Source of the DNA: Acidobacteriota bacterium
Lineage (GTDB): Bacteria; Zixibacteria; MSB-5A5; GN15; FEB-12
Assembly (NCBI GenBank): GCA_035529075.1
Contig: DATKXK010000013.1
Location: 1 to 64,000 of the forward strand
DNA length: 64,000 nucleotides
Direction: 5' to 3'
Below are positions 24,307 through 32,433 of this stretch, in pieces. The notes below the pieces were generated by a model. The model did not search any database, was not told the origin of the DNA, and was given only the letters and a program-made list of their open reading frames with translations. The translations under genes were made by a program, and so were the position numbers. Position 1 is the first letter of the stretch; each line of letters starts with the position of its first letter.

Positions 24307-25341
24307 TCAGGCCCGCAGGCCCCTGCCTGCCGCAGGCTTGCGACCCGTTATCATCCAGGTGTCCTTATAGATAAGTCTGCTCCTGATTTTCGTGAAACCG
24401 CTCTCGCGAAGCATGCTGATCTTCTGACCCTTGGTGGTCAGCCAGACTGATCTTGACCTCAACTGCCACATTAGCAGGTACATCGGCTCGGTCCAGTCAT
24501 CGGAACTGAGGGTCTCGACCAGAGCTACCAAACCGCCATCGGGCAAGCTGTCATACACCATCTTCAGCGTATTGGTTTCGCCAAGCTCGGAATCACAGAA
24601 CATGACAACGTCATAACCACCCGGGATATGCTTGTTCATGTCACCGACACAGGTATCGATTCGCCGGGACAGCTTTTCTCTTTTGATGATTCTCTTAGCC
24701 ACGTCAATGACCGTCTTTATATCCATTACACACGCCTTCAAGTGCTTATACCGGCGTACCAGAGCTATCGACATGACCCCGGAACCGCCGCCGACATCCA
24801 GTACAGAATGGTAGCCCGATAAGTCCAGGTTCTTGGCCAGGGCGTCCGCGTGGGGAAGATGATCATAATAAAGCATATGCGTGAAATCGTGCGCCCACCG
24901 GGGGTTGTTTTGCATCTCTTTTACGTAGTCCCAGCTTTTGACGCCGAGAAGAGATGCGTAACTCTGTCCGGTAGTCAGCATTTCTTCCAGAACCGAGAAA
25001 GCCTGGTATTCCCGGCAACACGCCTTTGAGAAGTAGCTTGTCCAGAAGATGGATCGTTCGCGCACGAAGTACCTGTCAGCCAGCGCCGTATTCCGGTACA
25101 GTTTGCCTGTTTTTTTCAACAGCCCGATTGAAACCAGCGCGGCCATGAACGCTTCGACTCGCCACCCGCGGACTCCGATCCTCCTGCCGATGACAGCGGC
25201 GGACAGCTCCTTATTATGAAGCTTGCGGAAGACCTGAAAACGCTCCGCCGCTACAACGCACCGGGATATCATGAAAGCCGTCTGGAGGTCTATTTTCGCG
25301 AGAACTCTCCTGGGCAACTTGTCTAACGTGAACTCGGTCAT
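24307..25341 (-). CDS. Small-molecule-type SAM methyltransferase with N-terminal dimerisation domain
   Basis: 344 aa. Residues ~15-100 form a helical winged-helix/dimerisation region (LQTAFMISRCVVAAERFQVF, GLLKKTGKLYRNTALADRYF), as in O-methyltransferases of the acetylserotonin/hydroxyneurosporene type. Class I SAM motifs follow: VLDVGGGSGVMSIAL, CVMDI, GDMNKHIPGGYDVVMF, LPDGGLVALVE. The substrate is unknown; partner enzymes of a biosynthetic cluster are not present. The C-terminal tail after ITGRK (PAAGRGLRA) is encoded by GC-rich DNA that looks like spacer, so the original stop may have been replaced. Bracketed by 60-bp direct repeats. AGGGGAA precedes the ATG. Confidence 0.85.
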   Translation of the reverse strand: MTEFTLDKLPRRVLAKIDLQTAFMISRCVVAAERFQVFRKLHNKELSAAVIGRRIGVRGWRVEAFMAALVSIGLLKKTGKLYRNTALADRYFVRERSIFWTSYFSKACCREYQAFSVLEEMLTTGQSYASLLGVKSWDYVKEMQNNPRWAHDFTHMLYYDHLPHADALAKNLDLSGYHSVLDVGGGSGVMSIALVRRYKHLKACVMDIKTVIDVAKRIIKREKLSRRIDTCVGDMNKHIPGGYDVVMFCDSELGETNTLKMVYDSLPDGGLVALVETLSSDDWTEPMYLLMWQLRSRSVWLTTKGQKISMLRESGFTKIRSRLIYKDTWMITGRKPAAGRGLRA

Positions 25342-25549
25342 GAATCTCGTTCCCCTGAAGATCGTTACTGCTAAGTGGATCTTATGAGCGGGGGAATATA
25401 GTGCCTTGCTTACGAAGCGACAAGTGTAATAACAGATCGATTCCGGCCGGGGTATCGACTTCCGATCATCCCGTCGGACGTTCCTGCGTTCTCAGCGCCC
25501 CGGGCGTGTCGGCTTTGTCTCTGATCCGGCACGTGTGAACCCGACCGGC

Positions 25550-25609
25550 GGCGGTCAATCAACGATAATGATCCCGAGAAACCCGGCCCTGGCGCACGGG
25601 CCACCCCGG
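25550..25609 (+). repeat. 60-bp direct repeat, copy 2
   Basis: Matches 24168-24227 at 58 of 60 positions, same orientation, 1382 bp apart. It ends two bases before the tRNA-Ser remnant. Confidence 0.92.
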
Positions 25610-25611
25610 CG

Positions 25612-25642
25612 CTGGTTCTAAGACCGGAGGAGGCAGGATTCG
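25612..25642 (-). repeat. tRNA-Ser 3'-end remnant (candidate attachment site)
   Basis: 31 bp matching 26014-26044 at 28 positions. The match covers the last 18 bases of tRNA-Ser (T-loop half and acceptor 3' strand) and 13 bases of downstream flank. Such duplications mark integration at tRNA genes. No integrase is visible between the copies, only a GIY-YIG gene. Confidence 0.75.
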
Positions 25643-25650
25643 TCGGAGGG

Positions 25651-25935
25651 CTATTGCCCGGAGATCCTGAGGACGTCCGAAAGAGGTTCCGAAGGGAACC
25701 CACCTATCAAAGCCTGCTTTTTTTCGCGCCGCCAACCTTTTAATTCTCCCTCTCGCCTGCGCGCTTCCAAGGCCGTGCCGCACTTCTCGAAATAGACCAG
25801 CCTGACCGGCCGGCGTGATCTGGTATATTTTGCACCTTTGCCGGCATTGTGTCTCTTTAACCTGTTTGCAGGGTTATTAGTCACTCCGGTGTAAAGAGAG
25901 CCGTCATTACACTCGAGCATGTATAGATACCACAT
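25651..25935 (-). CDS. GIY-YIG nuclease-domain protein (YhbQ/UPF0213 type)
   Basis: 94 aa. The motif pair is WYLYMLEC ... LYTGVTNN near the N-terminus, followed by Arg in [15 protein letters not shown] and the conserved Glu in [12 protein letters not shown]. Short stand-alone members are common single-domain proteins of uncertain role, possibly DNA repair or remnants of homing nucleases. AGGAAG precedes the ATG. It sits between the tRNA-Ser gene and a copy of that tRNA's 3' end, so it may be the cargo of a small integration. The last residues run into the remnant-bearing spacer. Confidence 0.88.
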   Translation of the reverse strand: MWYLYMLECNDGSLYTGVTNNPANRLKRHNAGKGAKYTRSRRPVRLVYFEKCGTALEARRREGELKGWRREKKQALIGGFPSEPLSDVLRISGQ

Positions 25936-25988
25936 AATTGATTTCTTCCTGAAAGTCAGACGACCCTTCGCATTCGCTCAGGGTTTAA

Positions 25989-26020
25989 GAACCAGTAGCT
26001 CGCTACGCTCGAACTGGTTC
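25989..26020. repeat. Inverted repeat downstream of tRNA-Ser
   Basis: GAACCAGT and ACTGGTTC (8-bp perfect arms, 16-nt loop) directly follow the 3' end of tRNA-Ser on the minus strand. It may be a processing or termination hairpin; no long T-run. The right arm is part of the duplicated 31-bp block. Confidence 0.7.
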
Positions 26021-26026
26021 TAAAAG

Positions 26027-26111
26027 CGGAGGAGGTAGGATTCGAACCCACGGTACCTTGCGGTACAACGGTTTTCAAGACCGCCGCTTTCGACCGCTCA
26101 GCCACTCCTCC
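26027..26111 (-). tRNA. tRNA-Ser (UGA)
   Basis: 85 nt, class II. Acceptor stem GGAGGAG/CTCCTCC, D-arm, anticodon loop CTTGAAA with anticodon TGA, long variable arm GTACC-GCAA-GGTAC, T-loop GTTCGAATC, discriminator G. CCA is not encoded. A sigma-70-like promoter lies 30-57 bp upstream. Confidence 0.96.
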
Positions 26112-26140
26112 GTCGCACATAGACCCCCTTGCCACTTCCC

Positions 26141-26185
26141 AAACTACGCCCCGCCCCGGGCAAGTCAAACCCTTTTTGAGAGCCG
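26141..26185 (-). promoter_or_regulatory. tRNA-Ser promoter region
   Basis: Minus strand TTGACT (26168-26163), 16-nt spacer, TAGTTT (26146-26141); start near 26134, about 23 nt before the tRNA. The block 26161-26185 is identical to 23403-23427 upstream of the HEPN-like gene. Confidence 0.65.
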
Positions 26186-26241
26186 CACCGCGACCCCGGG
26201 CGCGGACCGCCGCTTTACCCCGGCCGCCCGCCGCCGGGGCC

Positions 26242-26270
26242 AAAGAAAAAGGAGGCCGCAAGCGGCCTCC
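26242..26270 (-). terminator. Rho-independent terminator of the lipoprotein gene
   Basis: Perfect GGAGGCCGC/GCGGCCTCC stem with a 2-nt centre at 26251-26270, followed on the minus strand by TTTTTCTTT. It is 46 nt past the stop at 26316. Confidence 0.9.
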
Positions 26271-26315
26271 TTGCTGTCAGGTCTGTCCCGACCGACTGAA
26301 TCTCCTGACCGGATA

Positions 26316-27233
26316 CTACCGTTTGCCACCGAAGACCGGGTGGTCGAGCAGTCCGTGCCTGGTGAGCCCCTCGTGGCAGTAGTCAGTGTACGTCCAGCGC
26401 GTGGTGGAGTTCTCGAAGACGTAGTGGATCTCGTTGCCGTCGAACGTCTGGCTAATCGCCCAGCTACCGCTGTACGAGTACGTGTAGTCACCCTCGCAAT
26501 CGATACTGATATTGCCGGTATGGGTGATCTTGCCCGCCGTCGGGCAGGCGTCATTCATTTGCATGTCCTCGATATTCAGCGCGATATTGCTAAACGTTGC
26601 GTTCATCGTCAGGCTGTTGTTGCAGACCGTACCTTCGCCGGTAACAACGGACAGCGCCACCGACTGGCTGCCGTTTATCACCACGTCACCATACCCGGCA
26701 ATGTTACCCACGATTGACAGAAGCTGATGAGCGACGACGCTGGCATTAAGCGATTGGCGGTCAAAAGTGTATACCAGCCCGGTCTTGATACCGGTCAGCA
26801 GAGCCGAATCCGGCCACTGCACGGGCAGGACGCCGTGAAGGAACTGAACCGAGTCTTGAAGAATCATCGTGTCCGCGCCTTCCGCGTCCATTATGTAAGC
26901 GTACCAGTACTGGGACCCGGCGTGGTAGACGAGCAGGAACGAGTCGACCTGAAGGGCAGCATCATACCCGTTGCGGCGAGAGCCGGCGCTGCCCGGGAAA
27001 TCGGGATGGTTGTAAACCGAGTCCACGATGTCGAACAGGTAGTCAAGCGTCATCTCGGTGAGGCCCTCATTTTGTTCGAACATGTCTCTCGCGGCCTGAA
27101 ACTCCAGGCTCGTGGTGTCGCCGATGTCGAGCCCGGAGCCGGTACCCTTGTCTTCGTCGTCGCCGCAGCCCAAGAATGCGCCCAGGGCGAACATGACAAC
27201 GAGGATACCTCCTAAGGCAAGAATGCGTTTCAT
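26316..27233 (-). CDS. Putative lipoprotein, unknown function
   Basis: 305 aa. N-terminal signal with a plausible lipobox FLGC (Cys23), then a Gly/Asp-rich linker (GDDEDKGTGSG). The body is beta-rich with aromatic repeats (YDAALQVDSFLLVYHAGSQYWYAYI, GDYTYSYSGSWAISQTFDG), and two cysteines at CNNSL and NDACP may form a disulfide. No known domain recognised. It probably sits on the periplasmic or outer face of a membrane. GGGAGAAA precedes the ATG. Single gene with its own terminator. Confidence 0.85.
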   Translation of the reverse strand: MKRILALGGILVVMFALGAFLGCGDDEDKGTGSGLDIGDTTSLEFQAARDMFEQNEGLTEMTLDYLFDIVDSVYNHPDFPGSAGSRRNGYDAALQVDSFLLVYHAGSQYWYAYIMDAEGADTMILQDSVQFLHGVLPVQWPDSALLTGIKTGLVYTFDRQSLNASVVAHQLLSIVGNIAGYGDVVINGSQSVALSVVTGEGTVCNNSLTMNATFSNIALNIEDMQMNDACPTAGKITHTGNISIDCEGDYTYSYSGSWAISQTFDGNEIHYVFENSTTRWTYTDYCHEGLTRHGLLDHPVFGGKR

Positions 27234-27319
27234 TGGATTTCTCCCTTTGCCTGTTACAGTTGTGTTTCTGCGGTTATGCGTTTCACTATCTTCAGCTTAT
27301 GGATGCGCCGGTCGGACGC

Positions 27320-28546
27320 CTACCGCCAGGCCTGGGCGCCGCCGTACAGACCGATATGCGAAACCGTGCCGTCAGTGTTGTAAATAGTCGTGTCGCCGGC
27401 GTGCCGGGCCGGCGAGTCACCCTGAAGCCGGAACGACCCGTCGCCGACAAACCGGGGGTCGACGTTCAGGTTGCCGTTGATGTCCGTCTGGTCCCAGATG
27501 TCTTCATAGTCACGCGCCTTGTTACCGAACACGATGTTGTTTCGAAAGACCCACTTGGCCCAGTCGCCGTAGTTCCAAACGCCCACGCACGGGCAGACCC
27601 ACTGGTCCCGCCAGCCGTTCTCGGTGATAATGTTATTGATGAAGCGCCCCCGGCTCTCGGTGGACCAGGGCGCCACGCCGCAGTTGCCGTTGTGATGCAC
27701 GACGTTGTTGGTGGCCTCCATGGTCGACTGGCCGGTGCCGACGATCCCCCAGCCGAGGTTCTCATGCACGAGATTGTTGCGCGCAACCACCGTGGAGCTC
27801 CCGAACGAGCCGATACCCTTCCAGTAGCCGGCGATCTCGTTGCGGTAAGCGACGCAGGAGGCGTCCCAGGTCACGCCGATGCCGGCCCCCCGGCCCTCCT
27901 TGATCACGCAGTCGGCAACAATGGCCGTTGCCCCGCGATACAGCGCCAGGCCGTCCCAGCCGTTGTTGATAATGCTACAGTGAGAAACGACCATCTCGGC
28001 GCCCTCGCGTCCGAACACGCCCCCAATGCCGACCACCACGCTCGAGTCGGCGGAACGATCAGTGTTGTCCCGGATGTCAACATAGTCGATCTTGACCTCG
28101 GACCTGCGCACGACAATCCCCGCGTCGGTGGCGTTACCGTCGTCGTCCCTGACGCCGCCCGTCACGGTGAGATTGCGCAGGACCGACCCGTACGAGTTTT
28201 CGAAATACACGCCGTAGCCGGCATTGGTCACGAGCTTCGTTCCCGTCCGGTCCGTACCCACGATGATCAGCGCTTTGTCCCTGATGACAAACCCGTAGCT
28301 GGCGGCAGCCCCCGTCCGCGGGTCCAGGCAGTTTCCGCACAAAGGGTCGTTAAACGCCATCGCTGCAGCCTCAAACGTCTTGGCCCCCAGGATCAGGGTG
28401 TCGCCGTCGCCCGCAAAATCGATCACTGACTGGAGATCCGAACCGTGTTCAACCGTCAGGCTGGCGGCCGACACGCAGCCTGGAAGCGCAATCAGGACAA
28501 GAGGCAGCGTGGTGAATATGCGCCGAAGCATACTGGACAATCGCAA
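27320..28546 (-). CDS. Secreted right-handed parallel beta-helix protein
   Basis: 408 aa with an export signal (1-27; Cys24 in LPGC might be lipidated). Residues ~75-370 show regular beta-helix rungs with Asn ladders (YGSVLRNLTVTGG, DYVDIRDNTDRS, HCSIINNGWDGLALY, VARNNLVHENLGWGI, ATNNVVHHNGNCGV, FINNIITENG, FRNNIVFGN), as in pectate-lyase-like or NosD-like proteins. DPRFVGDGSFRLQGDSPARHAG near the end is typical of secreted beta-helix proteins. No pectate lyase catalytic set is obvious, so a polysaccharide-binding or cleaving role is only inferred. Lies 44 bp downstream of the AhpD-like gene end on the same strand. Confidence 0.85.
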   Translation of the reverse strand: MRLSSMLRRIFTTLPLVLIALPGCVSAASLTVEHGSDLQSVIDFAGDGDTLILGAKTFEAAAMAFNDPLCGNCLDPRTGAAASYGFVIRDKALIIVGTDRTGTKLVTNAGYGVYFENSYGSVLRNLTVTGGVRDDDGNATDAGIVVRRSEVKIDYVDIRDNTDRSADSSVVVGIGGVFGREGAEMVVSHCSIINNGWDGLALYRGATAIVADCVIKEGRGAGIGVTWDASCVAYRNEIAGYWKGIGSFGSSTVVARNNLVHENLGWGIVGTGQSTMEATNNVVHHNGNCGVAPWSTESRGRFINNIITENGWRDQWVCPCVGVWNYGDWAKWVFRNNIVFGNKARDYEDIWDQTDINGNLNVDPRFVGDGSFRLQGDSPARHAGDTTIYNTDGTVSHIGLYGGAQAWR

Positions 28547-28589
28547 GGCGTGGCCTTTTTGGCAAGTTAAAACAAGATGGCCGGGTGAC

Positions 28590-28931
28590 TTACCCCGCGG
28601 CTTCCTCCCAGAGCAGGGTAGCCCGCCGAATGTGGGGAATGGTTATCGACCCGCCGACAACCAGCCCGATTGACATGACCTCGTCAAACTCCCTGTCGGT
28701 CGTCCCCGCCTCCCTGGCCCGAATGACGTGGTAGGCAATGCAGTCATCGCAACGCAGCACCAGCGACGCGACCAGCCCGAGCAGCTCCTTGGTCTTGGCG
28801 TCAAGAGCGCCGTCACGGTAGACGGCATTGTCCAGGGCGAAGAACCGGTTGATATTGACATCGCCCCGGGCCAGCACCCTCTCGTTGGCTGCTGCCCGCT
28901 CTTTTTCGAACTCGTTTACAGGCTTAGACAT
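28590..28931 (-). CDS. AhpD/carboxymuconolactone decarboxylase-family protein
   Basis: 113 aa, normal length for a single-domain member. The redox motif RCDDCIAYH (CxxC-x3-H) and following helix (IRAREAGTTDREFDEVMSIGLVVGG) match the AhpD-like core. Members reduce peroxidase partners or act as thiol-dependent peroxidases; the Cys pair supports redox activity here. Cytoplasmic. GGGAG precedes the ATG. No peroxiredoxin gene nearby. Confidence 0.92.
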   Translation of the reverse strand: MSKPVNEFEKERAAANERVLARGDVNINRFFALDNAVYRDGALDAKTKELLGLVASLVLRCDDCIAYHVIRAREAGTTDREFDEVMSIGLVVGGSITIPHIRRATLLWEEAAG

Positions 28932-29086
28932 ATACGTCTCCCGTTTCTCACGCCCAATGCAGCCGGCTAGGCCGGGTCGCCGGAGAAGAAAGTACGGTCA
29001 CATCCCCGCCGCGAGGCACCAAGGATGATGCTGCCGGTATGATTCCGACTCCCCGATGAAAGAGAACACTCTGCAGACGCCCGGAC

Positions 29087-29722
29087 TCAGATCAGGCCGG
29101 CCCGTCGTAAGGCCCGCTCGTACTTGCTCTTTTCCTGGGGCACAAACGCGATGCCCAGCGAGGTGAAAAGGTGGCGCAGGCAGTCCTGAATGACTTCCAC
29201 GCGATCGGCATCCTTCAGCTCCACCTCGAGCTCGTAGTCAATGGAGCCGTCGGCGAACTCGGTGCGGTCTATCTCGAGCGTGTAGTGGTAGTCGCCGATC
29301 TTGAAGCGCTTCTTCTGACGGGTGTTATGGAACTGTATCAGGCGGGCCAGGCTGAGTTCGGGAAACTCCTTTTTGACATACTCGACCGGTTCCACGGCCA
29401 GCCCGAGCACGTCCATGCGGAGGTTGAGCACCTCCATGGCAACGGCCCGACCGATCTCAGCTTCCATCTCCTCCCGCACTACGGCTGCCCCACGCGGTGC
29501 CCCCAGACTCTTGAGCGTCACGAGGCCGCGGTCATCCTCGGCGCGCACGCGCAGCACCCAGCCGGATTCGGCCAGGCGGCGGTCCTCGGTGTCGAAAAAC
29601 CCGTTGATATGCCGCTCTTCAGACTCAACGGCGCCGAGAAAACCAATCAGTTTCAAGTAGTCCGGGAACGAACCGAGTTGGAGTTTGATCTCGACCTCAA
29701 GATTTAATCCGCGGTCGGCCAT
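29087..29722 (-). CDS. CYTH-domain phosphohydrolase/cyclase-like protein
   Basis: 211 aa from ATG 29722, which places the hallmark EVEIKLQ (ExExK) near residue 11; a TTG 48 bp upstream is less likely. Other CYTH features: GFFDTEDRRLAESGWVLRVRAED, VTLKSLG, KKRFKIGDYHYTLEIDRTEF, YELEVELKD, SKYERAL. CYTH enzymes bind triphosphate in a charged tunnel with Mg2+ (thiamine triphosphatase, class IV adenylate cyclase or tripolyphosphatase). The actual substrate cannot be assigned. Separated from rng by a strong terminator. Confidence 0.9.
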   Translation of the reverse strand: MADRGLNLEVEIKLQLGSFPDYLKLIGFLGAVESEERHINGFFDTEDRRLAESGWVLRVRAEDDRGLVTLKSLGAPRGAAVVREEMEAEIGRAVAMEVLNLRMDVLGLAVEPVEYVKKEFPELSLARLIQFHNTRQKKRFKIGDYHYTLEIDRTEFADGSIDYELEVELKDADRVEVIQDCLRHLFTSLGIAFVPQEKSKYERALRRAGLI

Positions 29723-29768
29723 AGAGCACTTAATACACAAATTCGGAGCCGGGAGCAACTGGTTTGGC

Positions 29769-29797
29769 AAAAAAAAGCGCGGCCCGCCGGGCCGCGC
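29769..29797 (-). terminator. Rho-independent terminator of the yajC-def-fmt-rng run
   Basis: GCGCGGCCCG/CGGGCCGCGC hairpin at 29777-29797 followed by eight T on the minus strand, 44 nt past the rng stop. Confidence 0.93.
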
Positions 29798-29840
29798 CCA
29801 TTTACCGCCCGCCGAGGCGGGACCTCAACACCGTACCGGC

Positions 29841-31379
29841 CTATACACTGTACTTATCGGTGATGTCGGTGTTATCGTCAGCGTTGTAAACCTTGTATTC
29901 CTCCTGCGGGATCGCGGTGTCCCGGATCACGTTGATGCGGAGCTGGCACCCCCTCATGATTCTCTGGACCCGGTTGGTGCCGTTCTCGGTTAGCGTTGCG
30001 GCCACCTGGGGGCTGACGACCAGATGATAGTTTGCGTACTTGTGCGCCGCCCGAGCGCGAACAAACCAGCGTTCAATCTTGGTGGCGATGTTCCCTCGCG
30101 ACATGATCCGTCCAAGGCCCTCGCAGTGCGGGCACGGTTCGGACAGTGTCTGCATGTGCGAAGGACGCACCCGCTCTCGGGTCATTTCAATCAGGCCGAA
30201 TTCGGTCACGGGATTCATTCCCCATTTGGCCCGGTCGTGCTTCAAGTAGCTCTTGAACACCTCGAACAGCTTGCGACGGTTCTCGCGGCTGTACATGTCG
30301 ATGAAATCGCAGATGATAAGGCCGCCGATATCCCTCAGCTGGATCTGCTGTGCAATCTCCCGAGCCGCCAGCAGGTTGGTTTCAAAAATCGTCTGCTCCT
30401 GATCCTTGCCGCCGACAAACCGACCGGTATTGACGTCGATCGTCACCATCGCCTCGGTCTGGTCGATCACGATGTAGGCGCCCTTGCGAATCCAGACCTT
30501 CCGGTTGAGCATCTTATCGATTTCCGGCTCCAGGCGGTACTGGTCGAACAGCGGGAGTTGTCCCTTGTAAAGCTGAACCCGTCGCTTCAAATCAGGCGCG
30601 ACCTGGCGGGCAAAACTGACGATCTTCTTATAGTCCGAGCGGTCGTCCACTACCACGCGCTCGACGTCATCGTTAAAGACGTCCCGGATCATCGAGATGA
30701 GCATTTCCGCTTCTTTGTGTATCGAAGTCGGGGCCGGCAGCGTATCCGCCTTTCTCTTGAGCTTGGCCCACAGCTTCAGAAGCCTCTTGACATCGGCACG
30801 ATAATGGTGGTCCTGCTTGCCCTCCGCCTCGGTCCTGATGATAAGACCGAAGCCCTCGGGGCGCAGCGGGGCTACAATCTTCCTTAGCCGCCGCCGTTCA
30901 CCCCAGTCGCTTATCCGCTTGGATATCCGGATCTGGTCGTCGTCGGGCACCAGCACCAGGAAGCGGCCGGCGATAGTGATCTCCGTCGACAGGCGCGGGC
31001 CCTTGGTGGATATAGGTTCCTTGATCACCTGGACCAGAACCTCCTGGTTGCGCCGAAGCACCTTCTCGATGCCTTCGCGACGACGTTTGCGGATGATTTC
31101 CGCGGGCGATTCCTCTTCTTCCATCGATTCCGACTCGTACCGACCCCGGTCCGCTTTGCCGATATCGGAGGAGTGCAGGTAGGCTGCTCGTTCCATACCG
31201 ATATCTACAAACGCGGCCTGCATACCCGGCAGGACAGTCTGGATTTTTCCCTTGTAGATGTCGCCGACCATGCGGTCGGAATCGGGCCTCTCCACCTGCA
31301 ACTCCACCAGCTTGCCATCCTCCAGGATGGCCACGCGGGTTTCGTATTCCGTGGAATTGATGATGATTTCTTTTTTCAC
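29841..31379 (-). CDS. rng: Ribonuclease G/E family endoribonuclease
   Basis: 512 aa from GTG 31379 (AAGGAG with 5-nt spacing); GTG 31385 overlapping the fmt stop is possible but abuts the ribosome site. Contains an S1 domain (~37-140: VGDIYKGKIQTVLPGMQAAFVDIG), the RNase H-like/5'-sensor region and catalytic Asp in TIDVNTGRF, a second acidic site in ICDFIDM, and the Zn-link EPCPHCEGLGR. Length and lack of a long C-terminal scaffold fit RNase G rather than RNase E. It trims rRNA and decays mRNA. Last gene of the yajC-def-fmt run. Confidence 0.95.
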   Translation of the reverse strand: MKKEIIINSTEYETRVAILEDGKLVELQVERPDSDRMVGDIYKGKIQTVLPGMQAAFVDIGMERAAYLHSSDIGKADRGRYESESMEEEESPAEIIRKRRREGIEKVLRRNQEVLVQVIKEPISTKGPRLSTEITIAGRFLVLVPDDDQIRISKRISDWGERRRLRKIVAPLRPEGFGLIIRTEAEGKQDHHYRADVKRLLKLWAKLKRKADTLPAPTSIHKEAEMLISMIRDVFNDDVERVVVDDRSDYKKIVSFARQVAPDLKRRVQLYKGQLPLFDQYRLEPEIDKMLNRKVWIRKGAYIVIDQTEAMVTIDVNTGRFVGGKDQEQTIFETNLLAAREIAQQIQLRDIGGLIICDFIDMYSRENRRKLFEVFKSYLKHDRAKWGMNPVTEFGLIEMTRERVRPSHMQTLSEPCPHCEGLGRIMSRGNIATKIERWFVRARAAHKYANYHLVVSPQVAATLTENGTNRVQRIMRGCQLRINVIRDTAIPQEEYKVYNADDNTDITDKYSV

Positions 31380-31381
31380 GG

Positions 31382-32335
31382 TCACTCCTTCACCCCGTGA
31401 GGAATTTCACCAAGGATTTCTCCCGGTCGCGGCCTGTAGCCGTTGACAAACGCCAGGCCGTCCATTTCTTTCCCGCCCTCGGGCACGATCCGGAGAAGCT
31501 CCACCGCCGAGCGGTCGCACTGCACCACCAAATGCCTGTCAACCGTAAGAATGGTGCCGGGACGAGCCTCGGGGCTGCTCGACGCATCTCTCGCGGCGCA
31601 CGCGTGCACTTTCAACTTCTTCCCGCGGAAGAAGGTATAGGCACCGGGTTTGGTGGCCATGCCGCGGACGAAGTTGCGCACGTTGCGGGCTGGAAAACCG
31701 AAGTCGATCATGGCGTCGACCGGGCCGATTTTCGGCGCCCGACTGGCCTGCGATTCGTCCTGTGGCTGCGGCGTGAAGTTGCCGGATTCGATCATGTCCA
31801 GGGTCTTGAGAAGGAACGGTCCGGCCAGTTCGCTCAACCGCGCCGACAGCGTGTCATAGGTGTCGTTCTCATCGATGGCCACCGTCTGCTGCACGATGGC
31901 ATCCCCGGCGTCGACCGCTTCCCTCAGGAAAAACGCGGTCAGACCGGTCTCCTTCTCGCCGTTGACGAGGGCCCAGTTAATCGGGGCCGCTCCACGGTAC
32001 CTGGGAAGCAGCGAGGCATGGATATTGACTGACCCATGCGCGGGCAGCGAGAACAGGCATCGGGGCAGGATTCGGAACGCACACACCACGAACACGTCCG
32101 CTTGCAGGGCCTCAAGAGACTCGTACAGCTCCTCATCCCTGAGCGAGTCCGGCATAAGCACCGGCAGACCGCGCCTTTCGGCCTCGAGCCGACAGACGGT
32201 GGGACGAAGTTTCCGCCCACGTCCGGTCCGCTGATCCCGGCCGGTTACCACCGCCAGGACCTCATGCTTTGACTCGCACAGGGACGCCAGTGCCACTCGA
32301 GCGAACTCGGGCGTACCCATAAACACAATTCTCAT
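31382..32335 (-). CDS. fmt: Methionyl-tRNA formyltransferase
   Basis: 317 aa. N-terminal Rossmann-like formyl transferase with MGTPEFARVAL, the catalytic Asn-His-Asp set in NIHASLLPRYRGAAPINWAL and DAGDAIVQQ, then the C-terminal OB-like domain (KIGPVDAMIDFGFPARNVRNFVRGM, GKKLKVHACA). It formylates Met-tRNAi using 10-formyl-THF. Placed between def and rng; stop codon is 2 bp from the rng start, suggesting coupled translation. Def and Fmt together give initiation formylation and its removal. Confidence 0.97.
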   Translation of the reverse strand: MRIVFMGTPEFARVALASLCESKHEVLAVVTGRDQRTGRGRKLRPTVCRLEAERRGLPVLMPDSLRDEELYESLEALQADVFVVCAFRILPRCLFSLPAHGSVNIHASLLPRYRGAAPINWALVNGEKETGLTAFFLREAVDAGDAIVQQTVAIDENDTYDTLSARLSELAGPFLLKTLDMIESGNFTPQPQDESQASRAPKIGPVDAMIDFGFPARNVRNFVRGMATKPGAYTFFRGKKLKVHACAARDASSSPEARPGTILTVDRHLVVQCDRSAVELLRIVPEGGKEMDGLAFVNGYRPRPGEILGEIPHGVKE

Positions 32336-32433
32336 CCTTGGATCGAACCGTGACCGAACGTTAGGTCATCCTGCGAGCGGGCGACGACCGGGCGGAATGA
32401 CGAAGACCGGCCGCTGGCGAGCGGGAAGAGCCA

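Larger units (their letters stand above)
25342..25650. other. Gene-free spacer with repeat and tRNA remnant
   Basis: 309 bp without a gene. It holds copy 2 of the 60-bp repeat (25550-25609), immediately followed by a 31-bp copy of the tRNA-Ser 3' end and flank (25612-25642). Nothing else recognisable. Confidence 0.7.

Noticed and set aside
21711-26185. Possible CRISPR array from the repeated segments
   Set aside because: Only two copies of each repeat, with spacings of 0.7 to 2.8 kb and genes between; no cas genes.
25956-26261. 101-codon minus-strand frame across the tRNA-Ser gene
   Set aside because: Its VAERSKAAVLKTVVPQGTVGSNPT core is just translation of the tRNA sequence; no ribosome site or family.
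27233-28429. 398-codon plus-strand frame opposite the beta-helix gene
   Set aside because: Antisense shadow of regular beta-helix codons; no start site or family.
32336-32433. Possible terminator or promoter between def and fmt
   Set aside because: GTCATCCTG/CGGAATGAC form a weak imperfect pair without a T-run and no -35/-10 pair was found, so the run is treated as continuous.
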